Assembly: GCA_035286125.1 (NCBI GenBank)
Contig: JAYKIS010000020.1
Location: forward strand, 1 to 39,711
Direction of reading: 5' to 3'
Origin: VGJW01 sp035286125
Lineage (GTDB): Bacteria > Cyanobacteriota > Sericytochromatia > S15B-MN24 > VGJW01
Length of the DNA: 39,711 nt
Shown: piece by piece, positions 8,873 through 17,131 of the stretch
How positions within the stretch are numbered: the stretch's first letter is position 1
Layout of the letters: the number at the start of each line of letters is the position of its first letter
Notes under the pieces: model-generated
Database searches by the model: none
Told to the model about the DNA's origin: nothing
Seen by the model: only the letters and a program-made list of their open reading frames with translations
Position numbers and translations under genes: made by a program

Positions 8873-10333
8873 TCAGGCGCGCCAGCGCAGCACGGGCTTG
8901 CGGGCAGCCAGCACCTCGTCCACGCGCTTGATGGGCGTGGTGTGGGGAGCCTGCTGCACGACCGCGGGTGTCTCCTCGACCTCGCGGGCGATGCTGCGCA
9001 TGGCCGAGACGAAGCGGTCGAGCGTTTCCTTGCTTTCGGTCTCGGTCGGCTCGATCATCATGGCTTCCGGCACGATCAGCGGGAAGTAGATCGTGGGCGG
9101 GTGGATGCCGTAATCGATCAGGCGCTTGCCCAGCAGCAGCGTGTTGCAACCCTTGGCCTTCTGGCGGCTGCCCGACATGACGAACTCGTGCATGCAAGGC
9201 TGGGCATGGGGCATCTCGAAGGGTTCCTTGAGCTGGGCCTTGAGGTAGTTCGCATTGAGCACGGCATCCCGGCTGACCTGCGCGAGACCGTCCGCCCCGT
9301 GGGCCAGGATGTAGGCATAAGCCCGCACGTGCATGCCGAAATTGCCGAAGAACGCCTTGACCCGACCGATGGTCAGGGGCCTGTCGGCGTCCAGGCGGTA
9401 ATTGCCCGAGGCATCCCGCGCCACGATGGGCACGGGCAGGAAAGGCTCGAGGGCCTTGCCGACGACGACGGGTCCCGAACCCGGCCCCCCTCCCCCGTGT
9501 GGGGTTGAGAAAGTCTTGTGCAGGTTGAGGTGGACGACATCGAAGCCCATGTCTCCGGGGCGGACCGTGCCGAGGATGGCGTTGAAGTTGGCGCCATCGT
9601 AGTACAGCAGGCCACCGGCTGCGTGCACGGCCTCCTGGATTTCGAGGATGTCCTCCTCGAAGAGGCCGAGGGTGTTGGGATTGGTCAGCATCAGGGCCGC
9701 GACCCTGTCGTCGAGCTTGGTCTTGAGGTCGGCGAGGTCGACGAGGCCGCGGCTGTCCGAGGCCACCGTCACGACCTCGAAACCGGCCACGGCTGCCGTC
9801 GCCGGGTTGGTGCCGTGCGCGGAGTCCGGCACGAGGACCCGGGTCCGCCTGGCGTCACCGCGATGCTGGTGGTAGGCCTTGATCATCAAGATCCCCGTCA
9901 ACTCGCCATGCGCGCCCGCCGCCGGTTGCAGCGAACACCGCTCCAGGCCCGTGATGGCGCAGAGCCACTGTTGCAGGTCGTACATGATCTCGAGCGCGCC
10001 CTGCAACTGGGATTCCGGCTGGTAGGGATGGATGTTCGCCAGTCCGTCGAGGCGGGCGGCCCACTCGTTGACCTTGGGGTTGTACTTCATCGTGCACGAC
10101 CCGAGGGGGTAGAAACCCTTGTCGATGGCATGGTTGAGCTGCGACAGGCGCAGGTAGTGCCGGACAATTTCAAGCTCGGACTGCTGGGGCAGCGCCGGAG
10201 CCTCGCGACGCAGCATGGCTGCGGGCAGCACCGCCGAAAGGGGTGGCGCCGGCACGGCTGCCTCGGGGATCACGACGCCCCGACGGCCGGGTGCGCCCTG
10301 GCCCAGGATGACGGGCTCGAGCAACTCAGGCAT
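8873..10333 (-). CDS. gcvPB: glycine dehydrogenase (decarboxylating) subunit 2
   Basis: C-terminal half of the split P-protein of the glycine cleavage system; with GcvPA it decarboxylates glycine and passes aminomethyl to lipoyl-GcvH. The protein is 486 aa. It shows FYPLGSCTMKYNPK, the GAHGELTG segment, SAHGTNPA, and the PLP-binding lysine K273 in NLHKTFSTPHGGGGPG. Its start overlaps the end of gcvPA by 8 bases, so the subunits are translationally coupled. It is the last gene of the minus-strand gcvT-H-PA-PB operon. Identity is certain. Confidence 0.97.
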   Translation of the reverse strand: MPELLEPVILGQGAPGRRGVVIPEAAVPAPPLSAVLPAAMLRREAPALPQQSELEIVRHYLRLSQLNHAIDKGFYPLGSCTMKYNPKVNEWAARLDGLANIHPYQPESQLQGALEIMYDLQQWLCAITGLERCSLQPAAGAHGELTGILMIKAYHQHRGDARRTRVLVPDSAHGTNPATAAVAGFEVVTVASDSRGLVDLADLKTKLDDRVAALMLTNPNTLGLFEEDILEIQEAVHAAGGLLYYDGANFNAILGTVRPGDMGFDVVHLNLHKTFSTPHGGGGPGSGPVVVGKALEPFLPVPIVARDASGNYRLDADRPLTIGRVKAFFGNFGMHVRAYAYILAHGADGLAQVSRDAVLNANYLKAQLKEPFEMPHAQPCMHEFVMSGSRQKAKGCNTLLLGKRLIDYGIHPPTIYFPLIVPEAMMIEPTETESKETLDRFVSAMRSIAREVEETPAVVQQAPHTTPIKRVDEVLAARKPVLRWRA

Positions 10334-11714
10334 GGAGGGCCTCCTGGGGGCGCTGTCCCCCCTGGGCGGTGACGACGGCGGTCAGGCCGGAGACCAGGGC
10401 CTCGAGGTCCTCGGCGCCATTCATCTCCGTGACGGCGATGAGCAGGTCGTGAGTGCGTTCGGGCCACCACGTGTCCAGGGGCAGGCCGGCCAGGACCCCC
10501 ATGGGCAGCAAGGCGTCACGCACGGTGGCGGCCGGGATCGGCAGCGTCAGCACGAACTCGTTCAGGAAGGCACTGTCCGGGTTTGCCAGGCGACAGCCGG
10601 GCAGTGCGATCAGGCGTTCGGCAAGGTGGTGTGCCCGAAGCGCCGAAGTCGTGGCGACCTCGCGCAGGCCCTCCGGGCCGAGGAGCGCCAGGTGGATGGT
10701 GGCGAAGAGGGCATTCAGCGCTTGGTTCGTGCAGATGTTGCTCGCGGCCTTTTCGCGCCGGATATGCTGTTCGCGGGTCTGCAGCGTCAGGGTGAAACAC
10801 GGGCGGCCCTCGGCGTCGACGGACATGCCGCAGATGCGACCCGGCAATTGCCGGATGTGCGCCTCCCGGCAGGACATGAACCCGACGTGCGGCCCACCGA
10901 GCGACATCGCGTTGCCGAGGCCCTGTGCCTCGCCCACCACCAGGTCTGCACCCCAGCGGCCCGGTGCCTCGAGGACGCCCAGTGCCACGGGATCCGCGAC
11001 GACGACCAGCAGGGCACCGGCGGCGTGGACCGCCTCTGCCAGGCCCGAAAGGTCGGCTACCGTCCCCAGGACCCCGGGAACCTGCACGATGAGCGCGGCC
11101 GTGTCCGGCGTCAGGGCCGCCGTCGCGGCGGCGACGTCCGTCAGGTCCGACCGGGCGGGCAGGCTGTCTATCCGCAGGCCGGGCCCCTGACCATAGGTCC
11201 GGGTGACAGCCTCGTACTCGGGGTGGACGGATCCGCAGACCAGCACACGTGGACGACCGGTCACGCGCACGGCCATCAGGGCGGCCTCGGCCACGGCGGT
11301 GCTGCCGTCGTACATCGAGGCGTTGGCCACATCCATGCCCGTCAATTCGCAAATCATCGACTGGAACTCGAAGATGGCCTGGAGCGTGCCCTGGCTGACT
11401 TCGGGCTGGTAAGGCGTGTACGCGGTGTAGAACTCGGACCGGGATGCCACCTGGTCTACGGCAGCGGGACGATAGCGATGACCGACGCCCGCCCCCAGGA
11501 AGCTCGCCTGCTGGCTCGTCGAGACGTTGCGGGCGGCGAGGCGCGCAAGGCGCTGCTGGATCTCGGCTTCGGCGTGGGGACGTGGCAGGTCGAGCCGGAC
11601 CTCCCGCAGCGCCTTGGGGATATGGTCAAGCAGGGCATCCATCGAGGGAACCCCGATGGTGTCGAGCATGGCCGCCCGGTCGGCCGGCGTGTGCGGGAGG
11701 TAGGCGTAGGTCAT
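10326..11714 (-). CDS. gcvPA: glycine dehydrogenase (decarboxylating) subunit 1
   Basis: N-terminal half of the split P-protein, 462 aa, partner of GcvPB. Family features seen are YLPHT near the N-terminus, FLGAGVGHRY, YTAYTPYQPEVSQGTLQ and FQSMICELTGMDVANASMYD. The C-terminal half has the SLGGPHVGFM and LPGRICG segments. As expected for this subunit there is no PLP lysine motif. The ATG at 11714 shares one base with the gcvH stop (TGATG). The overlapping arrangement implies strict co-expression with gcvH and gcvPB. An open frame continues far upstream but lies inside gcvH and gcvT and is not used. Confidence 0.96.
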   Translation of the reverse strand: MTYAYLPHTPADRAAMLDTIGVPSMDALLDHIPKALREVRLDLPRPHAEAEIQQRLARLAARNVSTSQQASFLGAGVGHRYRPAAVDQVASRSEFYTAYTPYQPEVSQGTLQAIFEFQSMICELTGMDVANASMYDGSTAVAEAALMAVRVTGRPRVLVCGSVHPEYEAVTRTYGQGPGLRIDSLPARSDLTDVAAATAALTPDTAALIVQVPGVLGTVADLSGLAEAVHAAGALLVVVADPVALGVLEAPGRWGADLVVGEAQGLGNAMSLGGPHVGFMSCREAHIRQLPGRICGMSVDAEGRPCFTLTLQTREQHIRREKAASNICTNQALNALFATIHLALLGPEGLREVATTSALRAHHLAERLIALPGCRLANPDSAFLNEFVLTLPIPAATVRDALLPMGVLAGLPLDTWWPERTHDLLIAVTEMNGAEDLEALVSGLTAVVTAQGGQRPQEALHA

Positions 11715-12082
11715 CAGTGGCTCGCGATCTCGGCCTGATAGGCGTCTTCGGTCAGCAGGGCATCGAAGGCGGACGGGTCGGCAGACTCGATGACGACCAT
11801 CCAGCCCCGATCCATCGGATCGGTGTTGAGCAGTCCGGGGTCCTGCACGACGGGATCGTTGACTTCGACGACCGTGCCCGCGACCGGCATGTACAAGCTC
11901 GAAACCGCCTTGACGGACTCGACCACGCCGAATTCCTCGCCGGCGACATACGCGCGACCGACCTTGGGCAGTTCGACATAGACCACATCGCCCAACTGCT
12001 CGGAAGCGAAGGGCGTGATGCCCACGCGGAAACGGTCTCCCTCCTTGCGGGCGTATTCGTGCGAGGTGGCGAAGCGAATCAT
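11714..12082 (-). CDS. gcvH: glycine cleavage system H protein
   Basis: Lipoyl carrier of the glycine cleavage system, 122 aa, the normal family size. It shuttles the aminomethyl group between P, T and L proteins. The lipoyl lysine is K58 in ESVKAVSSLYMP, and the family segments ITPFASEQLGDVVYVELP and GRGWM-like RGWMVVI are present. Its start overlaps the gcvT stop by 4 bases (ATGA). The neighbouring lipM-like gene would supply its octanoyl group. No dihydrolipoamide dehydrogenase (L protein) or lipoyl synthase lies in this window. Confidence 0.98.
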   Translation of the reverse strand: MIRFATSHEYARKEGDRFRVGITPFASEQLGDVVYVELPKVGRAYVAGEEFGVVESVKAVSSLYMPVAGTVVEVNDPVVQDPGLLNTDPMDRGWMVVIESADPSAFDALLTEDAYQAEIASH

Positions 12083-13212
12083 GGTGTCCTCCGGGGGGGC
12101 TGGGTTGCAGGGCGGCGATAGAAGGGCAGGGCAACGATACGGGCAGGAACGAGGCGCTCCCGCACCCGGATCGAGACGGTCTGGCCGGGTGCATGGTCAG
12201 TGGGCAGGAAGGCCGTGGCGACCGGATGGCCCAAGGTCGGCGAGAAGGTACCGGAGGCGATCTTGCCGATGACGCCGCCGTCCGGGCCCAGAACCTCGTA
12301 GCCTTCACGGGCGGGAGCCCTGTCCTCGAGGACGAGGCCACGCAGCCTGCGGGCAGGTCCCTCGGCCTTCTGCCGGACGTGGACATCGCGGCCCAGATAG
12401 GGGCCCGGGTTGCGCACCGCCCAGCCGAATCCGGCCTCGATGGGGGTGGTGTCGTCATCCCACTCGTGTCCGTACAGGGGCAGGCCCGCCTCCAGGCGCA
12501 GCGTGTCACGGGCACCCAGGCCGCAAGGGACGGCGCCCTCGGCGATGAGCAGGTCCCACACCTTCGCGGCCTGCTCTGCCGGCACCAGCACTTCGAAACC
12601 GTCCTCGCCGGTATAGCCTGTTCGTCCGGCGGGGCATTCGAGGCCAGCCAAGCGAAAGGTCGTGATGCCGAACGAGCCCACGCCCGAGACGTCTCCGCCC
12701 GATAGCCGTTCGAGGGACGCCGCGGCCAAGGGACCCTGGACGGCAATGAGGGCCCACGCGTCTGACACGTCCTCGAGCGTGACCTGGCCATGGGCCTCGG
12801 GAAGGTGGCGTTGGAGCCACGCCCAGTCCTTGTCCCGGTTGGCCGCATTGACGACGAGCAGCAGGTGGTCGGCGAATCGGTAGACGATGAGGTCGTCGAC
12901 GACGCCTCCCGTCGGCCGCGTGAACATGGTGTAGACGGCATGGCCCACGGCCAGGGACTCGAGGTTGGCCGGGACGAGGCAACTCAGCCATTCGCGGGCT
13001 TCAGGTCCGCTGACCTTGAATTCGCCCATGTGGGACACGTCGAAAATGCCCCAGGCCGTGCGCACGGCCTGATGCTCGGCCATGATCGAAGTGTACTGGA
13101 CGGGCATCGACCAGCCCCCGAAGCCCACCATGCGGGCGCCCAGCGCCACGTGGCGTTCGTGCAGGGGAGTTTGCCGCAACGGTGCGGTTATGGTCTCGGT
13201 CACGCGCGACAT
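12079..13212 (-). CDS. gcvT: aminomethyltransferase (T protein)
   Basis: Folate-dependent T protein that releases ammonia and forms 5,10-methylene-tetrahydrofolate from aminomethyl-GcvH. The protein is 377 aa. Recognised segments are LHERHVALGARMVGFGGWSMPVQY, the GIFDVSHMGEF motif, the folate-site region GYTGEDGFEVL, and LGARDTLRLEAGLPLYGHE. The C-terminal barrel domain is complete. It is the first gene of the operon. The ribosome-binding site is weak, with only CAGG directly before the ATG. No glycine riboswitch could be recognised in the 70-base leader region. Confidence 0.97.
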   Translation of the reverse strand: MSRVTETITAPLRQTPLHERHVALGARMVGFGGWSMPVQYTSIMAEHQAVRTAWGIFDVSHMGEFKVSGPEAREWLSCLVPANLESLAVGHAVYTMFTRPTGGVVDDLIVYRFADHLLLVVNAANRDKDWAWLQRHLPEAHGQVTLEDVSDAWALIAVQGPLAAASLERLSGGDVSGVGSFGITTFRLAGLECPAGRTGYTGEDGFEVLVPAEQAAKVWDLLIAEGAVPCGLGARDTLRLEAGLPLYGHEWDDDTTPIEAGFGWAVRNPGPYLGRDVHVRQKAEGPARRLRGLVLEDRAPAREGYEVLGPDGGVIGKIASGTFSPTLGHPVATAFLPTDHAPGQTVSIRVRERLVPARIVALPFYRRPATQPPRRTP

Positions 13213-13256
13213 CCTGAGTGTCAGGGACCCGGGACCGGTCCCTTTCCCTCATTGTA
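13213..13256 (-). promoter_or_regulatory. possible gcv operon promoter and palindrome
   Basis: On the minus strand a TACAAT hexamer (13256-13251) lies 38 bases ahead of the gcvT ATG, preceded by a G/T pair. No convincing -35 box is seen at the right spacing. Between it and the start is the perfect 12-base palindrome GGGACCGGTCCC (13231-13242), which could be an operator or a small leader hairpin. Confidence 0.3.
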
Positions 13257-13282
13257 ACCCGCCGCGCCTTCCTCGGGGGGAA

Positions 13283-14635
13283 TCAGAGCCCGGAAGGTCC
13301 CCGATACCGGTTCCGCATCGCGGCGTCGGTGCCTCCCTGGGTCGCGATCCGGGCGTAGATGCCTGCCGCCTCGGTGGGGACCCTGCGGTAGTCGGCGTTG
13401 CGGCAGTCCACGGAGTAGAGGCCGAACCGGGGGCGATAGGAACCCCATTCCCAGTTGTCCGTGATGGACCAGTGCACGTAGCCGAGCACGGGGACGCCTT
13501 CGGCCCTGACCTTCTCGAGTTGGGCCACGTGCTGGACCAGGTAGGCCTCCCGGGTCCAGTTGTCGTCGCGGGGCTTCAGGTCGTCGGTTGCGAAGCCGTT
13601 CTCGGCGACCAGCACCGGCAGGCCGGTCCACTTGTGATAATTCCTGACGGCGTGGTGGAGGCCCTGGGGGTAGACTTCCCACTGCCATGCCGGCTTGATC
13701 TGGAAGCCCGGGCCGATTCGCCAGCGGCAGTAGTAGTCCAGCGCGACGTAGTCCAGCCACTTGGCCTTGTTGCCCGCGGGACGCTGCGCATTGAACATCC
13801 AGTCCTTGCCCAGGTCCTCGGGAATGTCCGTCGAGGGTTCGGGCTGGGCCTTGAGCGACAGGCTGTAGGCCGCGGCATAGTTGTTGAACGAGACGCGTGC
13901 CACCGGATCGGCAGCGTGGATGGCCTTGAAGGCCGCCTGGTGGGCGAGGACGAAGTTGCGCGCTGCGAGCAGGCCGCGACCCACGTCCTTGCGTCCGGGA
14001 GCGATGGCGCCCGTGACGTAGGAACCCCCCAGGAACACGTTGGGCTCGTTGAAGGTCAGGTACCACTCGATGTCGCGGCCGAATTCACGGGCCACGAAGC
14101 CGGCAAAGCGCTCGAAGGCGTAGACGGACCGGCGGTTCTCCCAGCCGCCGTAGCGCTGCTCGATCCACTTCGGGTAGCTGAAGTGCATCAACGTGACGAT
14201 GGGCGTCAGGCCGGCCTCACGCATCGCAGAAAGCATGTCGTGGTACCGGGCCACCGCCTGCGCGTCGATGCGGCCCTCCTCGGGCTCGATGCGCCCCCAG
14301 TCCAGGCTGGTGCGGAAGGCCGTCAGGCCCATGCCCTTGGCCAGGGCGATGTCCTCGCGGTAACGATTCCAGCCGTCGGCCGCGGCGCCCGCCCGCTCCT
14401 CGGTCTTGCCGGCCAGTTCGAAGGCCAGCCATTGCGTCTGGTCGTTGTTGCCCTCCCACTGGTAGGCGGCGGTCGAGACGCCCCAGAGGAAGCCATTGGA
14501 GGCCCTCGTCGCGACTTGTGCGACATCGGTGGCGAGCAGGGAGCGGCCGGGCGCAACGCCGCAGGCCGCTGCCAGCAGCGCCGCGAACGGCGCGAGGCGA
14601 CGCAGCAGGGGGACGAGGCTCTGGGTGGCTGGCAT
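13283..14635 (-). CDS. exported GH1 family beta-glycosidase
   Basis: Glycoside hydrolase family 1 enzyme, 450 aa, hydrolysing beta-glucosides or related substrates by a retaining mechanism. The acid/base Glu is E197 in TFNEPN and the nucleophile is E345 in VAENGF; the early FLWGVSTAAYQWEG and the late SITDNWEWG motifs are also present. Unlike most GH1 enzymes it begins with a signal: a basic start, then LAPFAALLAAAC, with a cysteine at 25. That may be a lipoprotein site, although the -3 residue is Ala rather than Leu. No ribosome-binding site is visible before the ATG, whose 5' flank reads CCACCTCCCC. It diverges from the subtilase gene. Whether it is periplasmic or surface-bound is unknown. 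Confidence 0.88.
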   Translation of the reverse strand: MPATQSLVPLLRRLAPFAALLAAACGVAPGRSLLATDVAQVATRASNGFLWGVSTAAYQWEGNNDQTQWLAFELAGKTEERAGAAADGWNRYREDIALAKGMGLTAFRTSLDWGRIEPEEGRIDAQAVARYHDMLSAMREAGLTPIVTLMHFSYPKWIEQRYGGWENRRSVYAFERFAGFVAREFGRDIEWYLTFNEPNVFLGGSYVTGAIAPGRKDVGRGLLAARNFVLAHQAAFKAIHAADPVARVSFNNYAAAYSLSLKAQPEPSTDIPEDLGKDWMFNAQRPAGNKAKWLDYVALDYYCRWRIGPGFQIKPAWQWEVYPQGLHHAVRNYHKWTGLPVLVAENGFATDDLKPRDDNWTREAYLVQHVAQLEKVRAEGVPVLGYVHWSITDNWEWGSYRPRFGLYSVDCRNADYRRVPTEAAGIYARIATQGGTDAAMRNRYRGPSGL

Positions 14636-14755
14636 GGGGAGGTGGTTAACTTCCGACTAAGAAGACCCTAACTAACGTTTACCTAACAGATTCCGAGGCG
14701 CTTGGGAAGGCCCTTGGGCCATATTCTCCGGCCTTGTTGGCCGAGGTCTCCCGAA

Positions 14756-14782
14756 CCCTCCCCGGGCAACGTGCGGGGAGGG
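14756..14782 (+). promoter_or_regulatory. hairpin next to the protease ribosome-binding site
   Basis: CCCTCCCCG (14756-14764) and CGGGGAGGG (14774-14782) form a perfect 9-bp stem with a 9-base loop. The right arm is purine-rich and borders AGGGGG (14783-14788), which remains unpaired 5 bases ahead of the ATG at 14794. The hairpin could modulate access to the ribosome-binding site. Confidence 0.4.
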
Positions 14783-14793
14783 AGGGGGCGCCG

Positions 14794-15948
14794 ATGACGC
14801 TAGCGACCCGCCTGTACACCGGGCTTGTGCCGGTGCTCGTGGCCTGTGGCATGGTCGTTCCGCAGCCCTTGGACCCGCCTGCCGTGCCTGCCGGCGTGGT
14901 CGCCATGGCCGCGGATGGCGGCCAGCCCTGGGCGGCCGTTCCGGACCTGCCGCCACCGCTGCGCACCTGGGACATGGGCAGGACGATGGCCTACTGGCCG
15001 GCCGATGCCGGGACCTGGCAAGACTTGCTTGGGCGTCTCGGACGCCTGCCGGGCGTGCATTCCGCCGCGCCGTCATGGACCCATGGGGCGGACACCCTCC
15101 AGGCGCCCGACCTGCCGGGAGACCCCTTGCTGGATCGCCAGTGGGCCCTCGCGCCGGGGCATCTGGACGCCCGATCGGCGTGGGCCCGGGGCCTCGACGG
15201 CGGGGAACGCATCGTGGCCGTCCTGGACACGGGTGTCGATGCCGACCATCCGGACCTCTACGGGCGGGTCCTGCCGGGATGGAATACCCTGGCGCATGAC
15301 GCCGATACCCGCGACCGAGACGGTCATGGTACCCACGTTGCGGGCATCCTGGGGGCCTCGGGTGCCGACGGCGTGGGTGGTGCGGGCCTTTGCTGGCGTA
15401 TCCGCATCCTCCCCGTCAAGGTCATGGACCGTGGCCGAGGGCACGATGCAGCCGCTCTCGAGGGTTTGGCCTGGGCCGTTCGGCACGGGGCTTCCATCGT
15501 CAACATGTCGTTGAATTCGGGAGACATCCGTCTGAGTCCGTTCTACGAGCGCGCCGCCACCTGGGCGAGGGACCAGGGCGCCTGGGTCGTCGCGTCCGCC
15601 GGAAATGGCGGGGCTGCCGTTACCCAGCCGGCCAACACGCCTGGCATCATCGGGGTGGCGGCGGTCAACCGGGAGGGACGACGGTGCCCGTGGTCCAACC
15701 ACGGTGCCGGGGTGATGCTGGCGGCGCCGGGCGAGGGCATCTTGTCCACCCTGCCGGGTGGGCGCTGGGGCCTTGATTCGGGGACCTCCATGGCGGCACC
15801 CTTCGTGACGGGTGCGCTCGCGATGATCCTCGAGAGCCAGCCCGGTGCGCCGCGGGAGCGGGTGCTCGCCCTGTTGCGGCAGACGACCCGTCCTGCAGGG
15901 GATCCGGGCCTCGGGGCCGGGATCCTCGCGCTGGATCGCCTGCCCTGA
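14794..15948 (+). CDS. S8 subtilisin-like serine protease, probable lipoprotein
   Basis: Secreted subtilase of 384 aa. The catalytic triad is intact: D145 in VAVLDTGVD, H178 in DGHGTHVAG and S332 in SGTSMAAPFVTGA; the oxyanion Asn lies in ASAGNGG. The N-terminus (LVPVLVAC, Cys at 18) fits a lipobox, so it is probably anchored to a membrane. Residues 20-120 form a Pro-rich stretch and a short propeptide-like region before the catalytic domain. The ATG at 14794 was chosen over a longer frame because AGGGGG sits 5 bases upstream and the lipoprotein signal begins there. It is followed 55 bases later by the NHL-type lipoprotein gene on the same strand. Substrate unknown. Confidence 0.92.
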   Translation: MTLATRLYTGLVPVLVACGMVVPQPLDPPAVPAGVVAMAADGGQPWAAVPDLPPPLRTWDMGRTMAYWPADAGTWQDLLGRLGRLPGVHSAAPSWTHGADTLQAPDLPGDPLLDRQWALAPGHLDARSAWARGLDGGERIVAVLDTGVDADHPDLYGRVLPGWNTLAHDADTRDRDGHGTHVAGILGASGADGVGGAGLCWRIRILPVKVMDRGRGHDAAALEGLAWAVRHGASIVNMSLNSGDIRLSPFYERAATWARDQGAWVVASAGNGGAAVTQPANTPGIIGVAAVNREGRRCPWSNHGAGVMLAAPGEGILSTLPGGRWGLDSGTSMAAPFVTGALAMILESQPGAPRERVLALLRQTTRPAGDPGLGAGILALDRLP

Positions 15949-16003
15949 CGATTTTCACAAGGCCGGCATCCCGGCGCAGGCCGGCCGACATCCCGTGAGG
16001 CCC

Positions 16004-17119
16004 ATGCTCAGGCGCATGTGCCCGCCCACCCAGAGCCGCAAGGCCATCCTCCTGCTTGGCCTCGCCGTGTCCGGCTGCGTACCGATCGACCCCGCCCTCC
16101 CGCAAGCCGGAAGCGGAGCTGCTGCTGCCCGGCCTGAAACGGCGCCCTCGCCATCACCCGCTCCGTCACCCGCCGCGACCCTCCGGCCCGTTCCCACTCC
16201 CTCTCCGTCGCCGCCAAGTTGGGCGGAGCGCCTGGCCAAGGGGAAGATCCGGACCCTGGGCATACCGGACGTCTTGCTGGCGCCGGCAGGTCTATGGGCG
16301 AGCGCCGGGGAGGTCTGGTTCGCAGACGCAGGTGGGCATGCTGTCTGGTCGACGGACGGGACCGGGCTCATCAGGCGTATCGGGTGGGGCGCCCAGGGCT
16401 GGTCCGGAGACGGCGGCTCCGGACCGGAGGGGCAACTGGCTGCCCCTTTCGCAGGCTGCGCGTGGCTTGGGGGACACGTCGTCGCGGACTATGGCAACGG
16501 GCGCCTGCGCACGCTCGACGCGACGGGGCGTCTGGGCACGGTCGCGTGGCCAGGGGACCTGCCCATGCTCCAAGGGCCTGCGGGGCTCGCGCAGGATGCC
16601 GGCGGTGCCCTGCTGGTCGCGGATTACGCCGGCAACCGGCTGTTTCGTCTGCGTACCCGGGATGAGGGCGAGGTCCTGGCCGGGACGGGCGCGGCCGATG
16701 TGGCGAGGCCGGATCGCCCGGCACAGGGGGGGACGATCGATCATCCCCTCGGGGTTCTGGTCCGGGAGGACGGCCGGATCGTGGTCGGGGAGGGGGGAAG
16801 CGGCAGGCTGCTCGAAGTGGGCGTCGACGGGACCTGGAAGGTCGTGGCAGAGGATCTGCCCGAGCCTTCTGCCCTGGTCGAGGACGGTGCAGGCGGCTTG
16901 ATCGTAGCCAGTGGCGGCCTCCACCAGATCGTCCACGTGGCTGCCTCGGGTGTCCGCAAGGTGCTGGCAGGAGAGGGACCGGCCGGTGCCTCGGGTGACG
17001 GTGGCGCGCCACCGCTGGCCCGCTTCGTGCGCCCTGCTGGACTCCTCGCGTGGCAAGAGGGCCTCCTCGTGGCGGATCTCGGAACGCGGAACCTGCGGTG
17101 GATCGAGCCTGCACCGTGA
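16004..17119 (+). CDS. NHL-repeat-like beta-propeller lipoprotein
   Basis: Exported protein of 371 aa. A lipoprotein signal is clear: AILLLGLAVSGC with the lipid-modified Cys at about residue 25. A Pro/Ser/Ala-rich linker (about 30-80) follows. From about 85 to the end are six-bladed-propeller style repeats: LAPAGLWASAGEVWFADAGGHAVW, LQGPAGLAQDAGGALLVADYAGNRLF, HPLGVLVREDGRIVVGEGGSGRLL and RPAGLLAWQEGLLVADLGTRNLR are the blades. These match NHL repeats, which bind proteins or glycans, but the partner is unknown. Two starts are possible (16004 and 16016); the first has GAGG close by. The stop is 12 bases before rsmB, so the lipoprotein may head the operon. Confidence 0.8.
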   Translation: MLRRMCPPTQSRKAILLLGLAVSGCVPIDPALPQAGSGAAAARPETAPSPSPAPSPAATLRPVPTPSPSPPSWAERLAKGKIRTLGIPDVLLAPAGLWASAGEVWFADAGGHAVWSTDGTGLIRRIGWGAQGWSGDGGSGPEGQLAAPFAGCAWLGGHVVADYGNGRLRTLDATGRLGTVAWPGDLPMLQGPAGLAQDAGGALLVADYAGNRLFRLRTRDEGEVLAGTGAADVARPDRPAQGGTIDHPLGVLVREDGRIVVGEGGSGRLLEVGVDGTWKVVAEDLPEPSALVEDGAGGLIVASGGLHQIVHVAASGVRKVLAGEGPAGASGDGGAPPLARFVRPAGLLAWQEGLLVADLGTRNLRWIEPAP

Positions 17120-17131
17120 TACCCTCGGGGC

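Noticed and set aside
13213..13282. Glycine riboswitch upstream of gcvT
   Set aside because: The region is only 70 bases and lacks the conserved riboswitch core; only a short palindrome and a weak -10 are seen.
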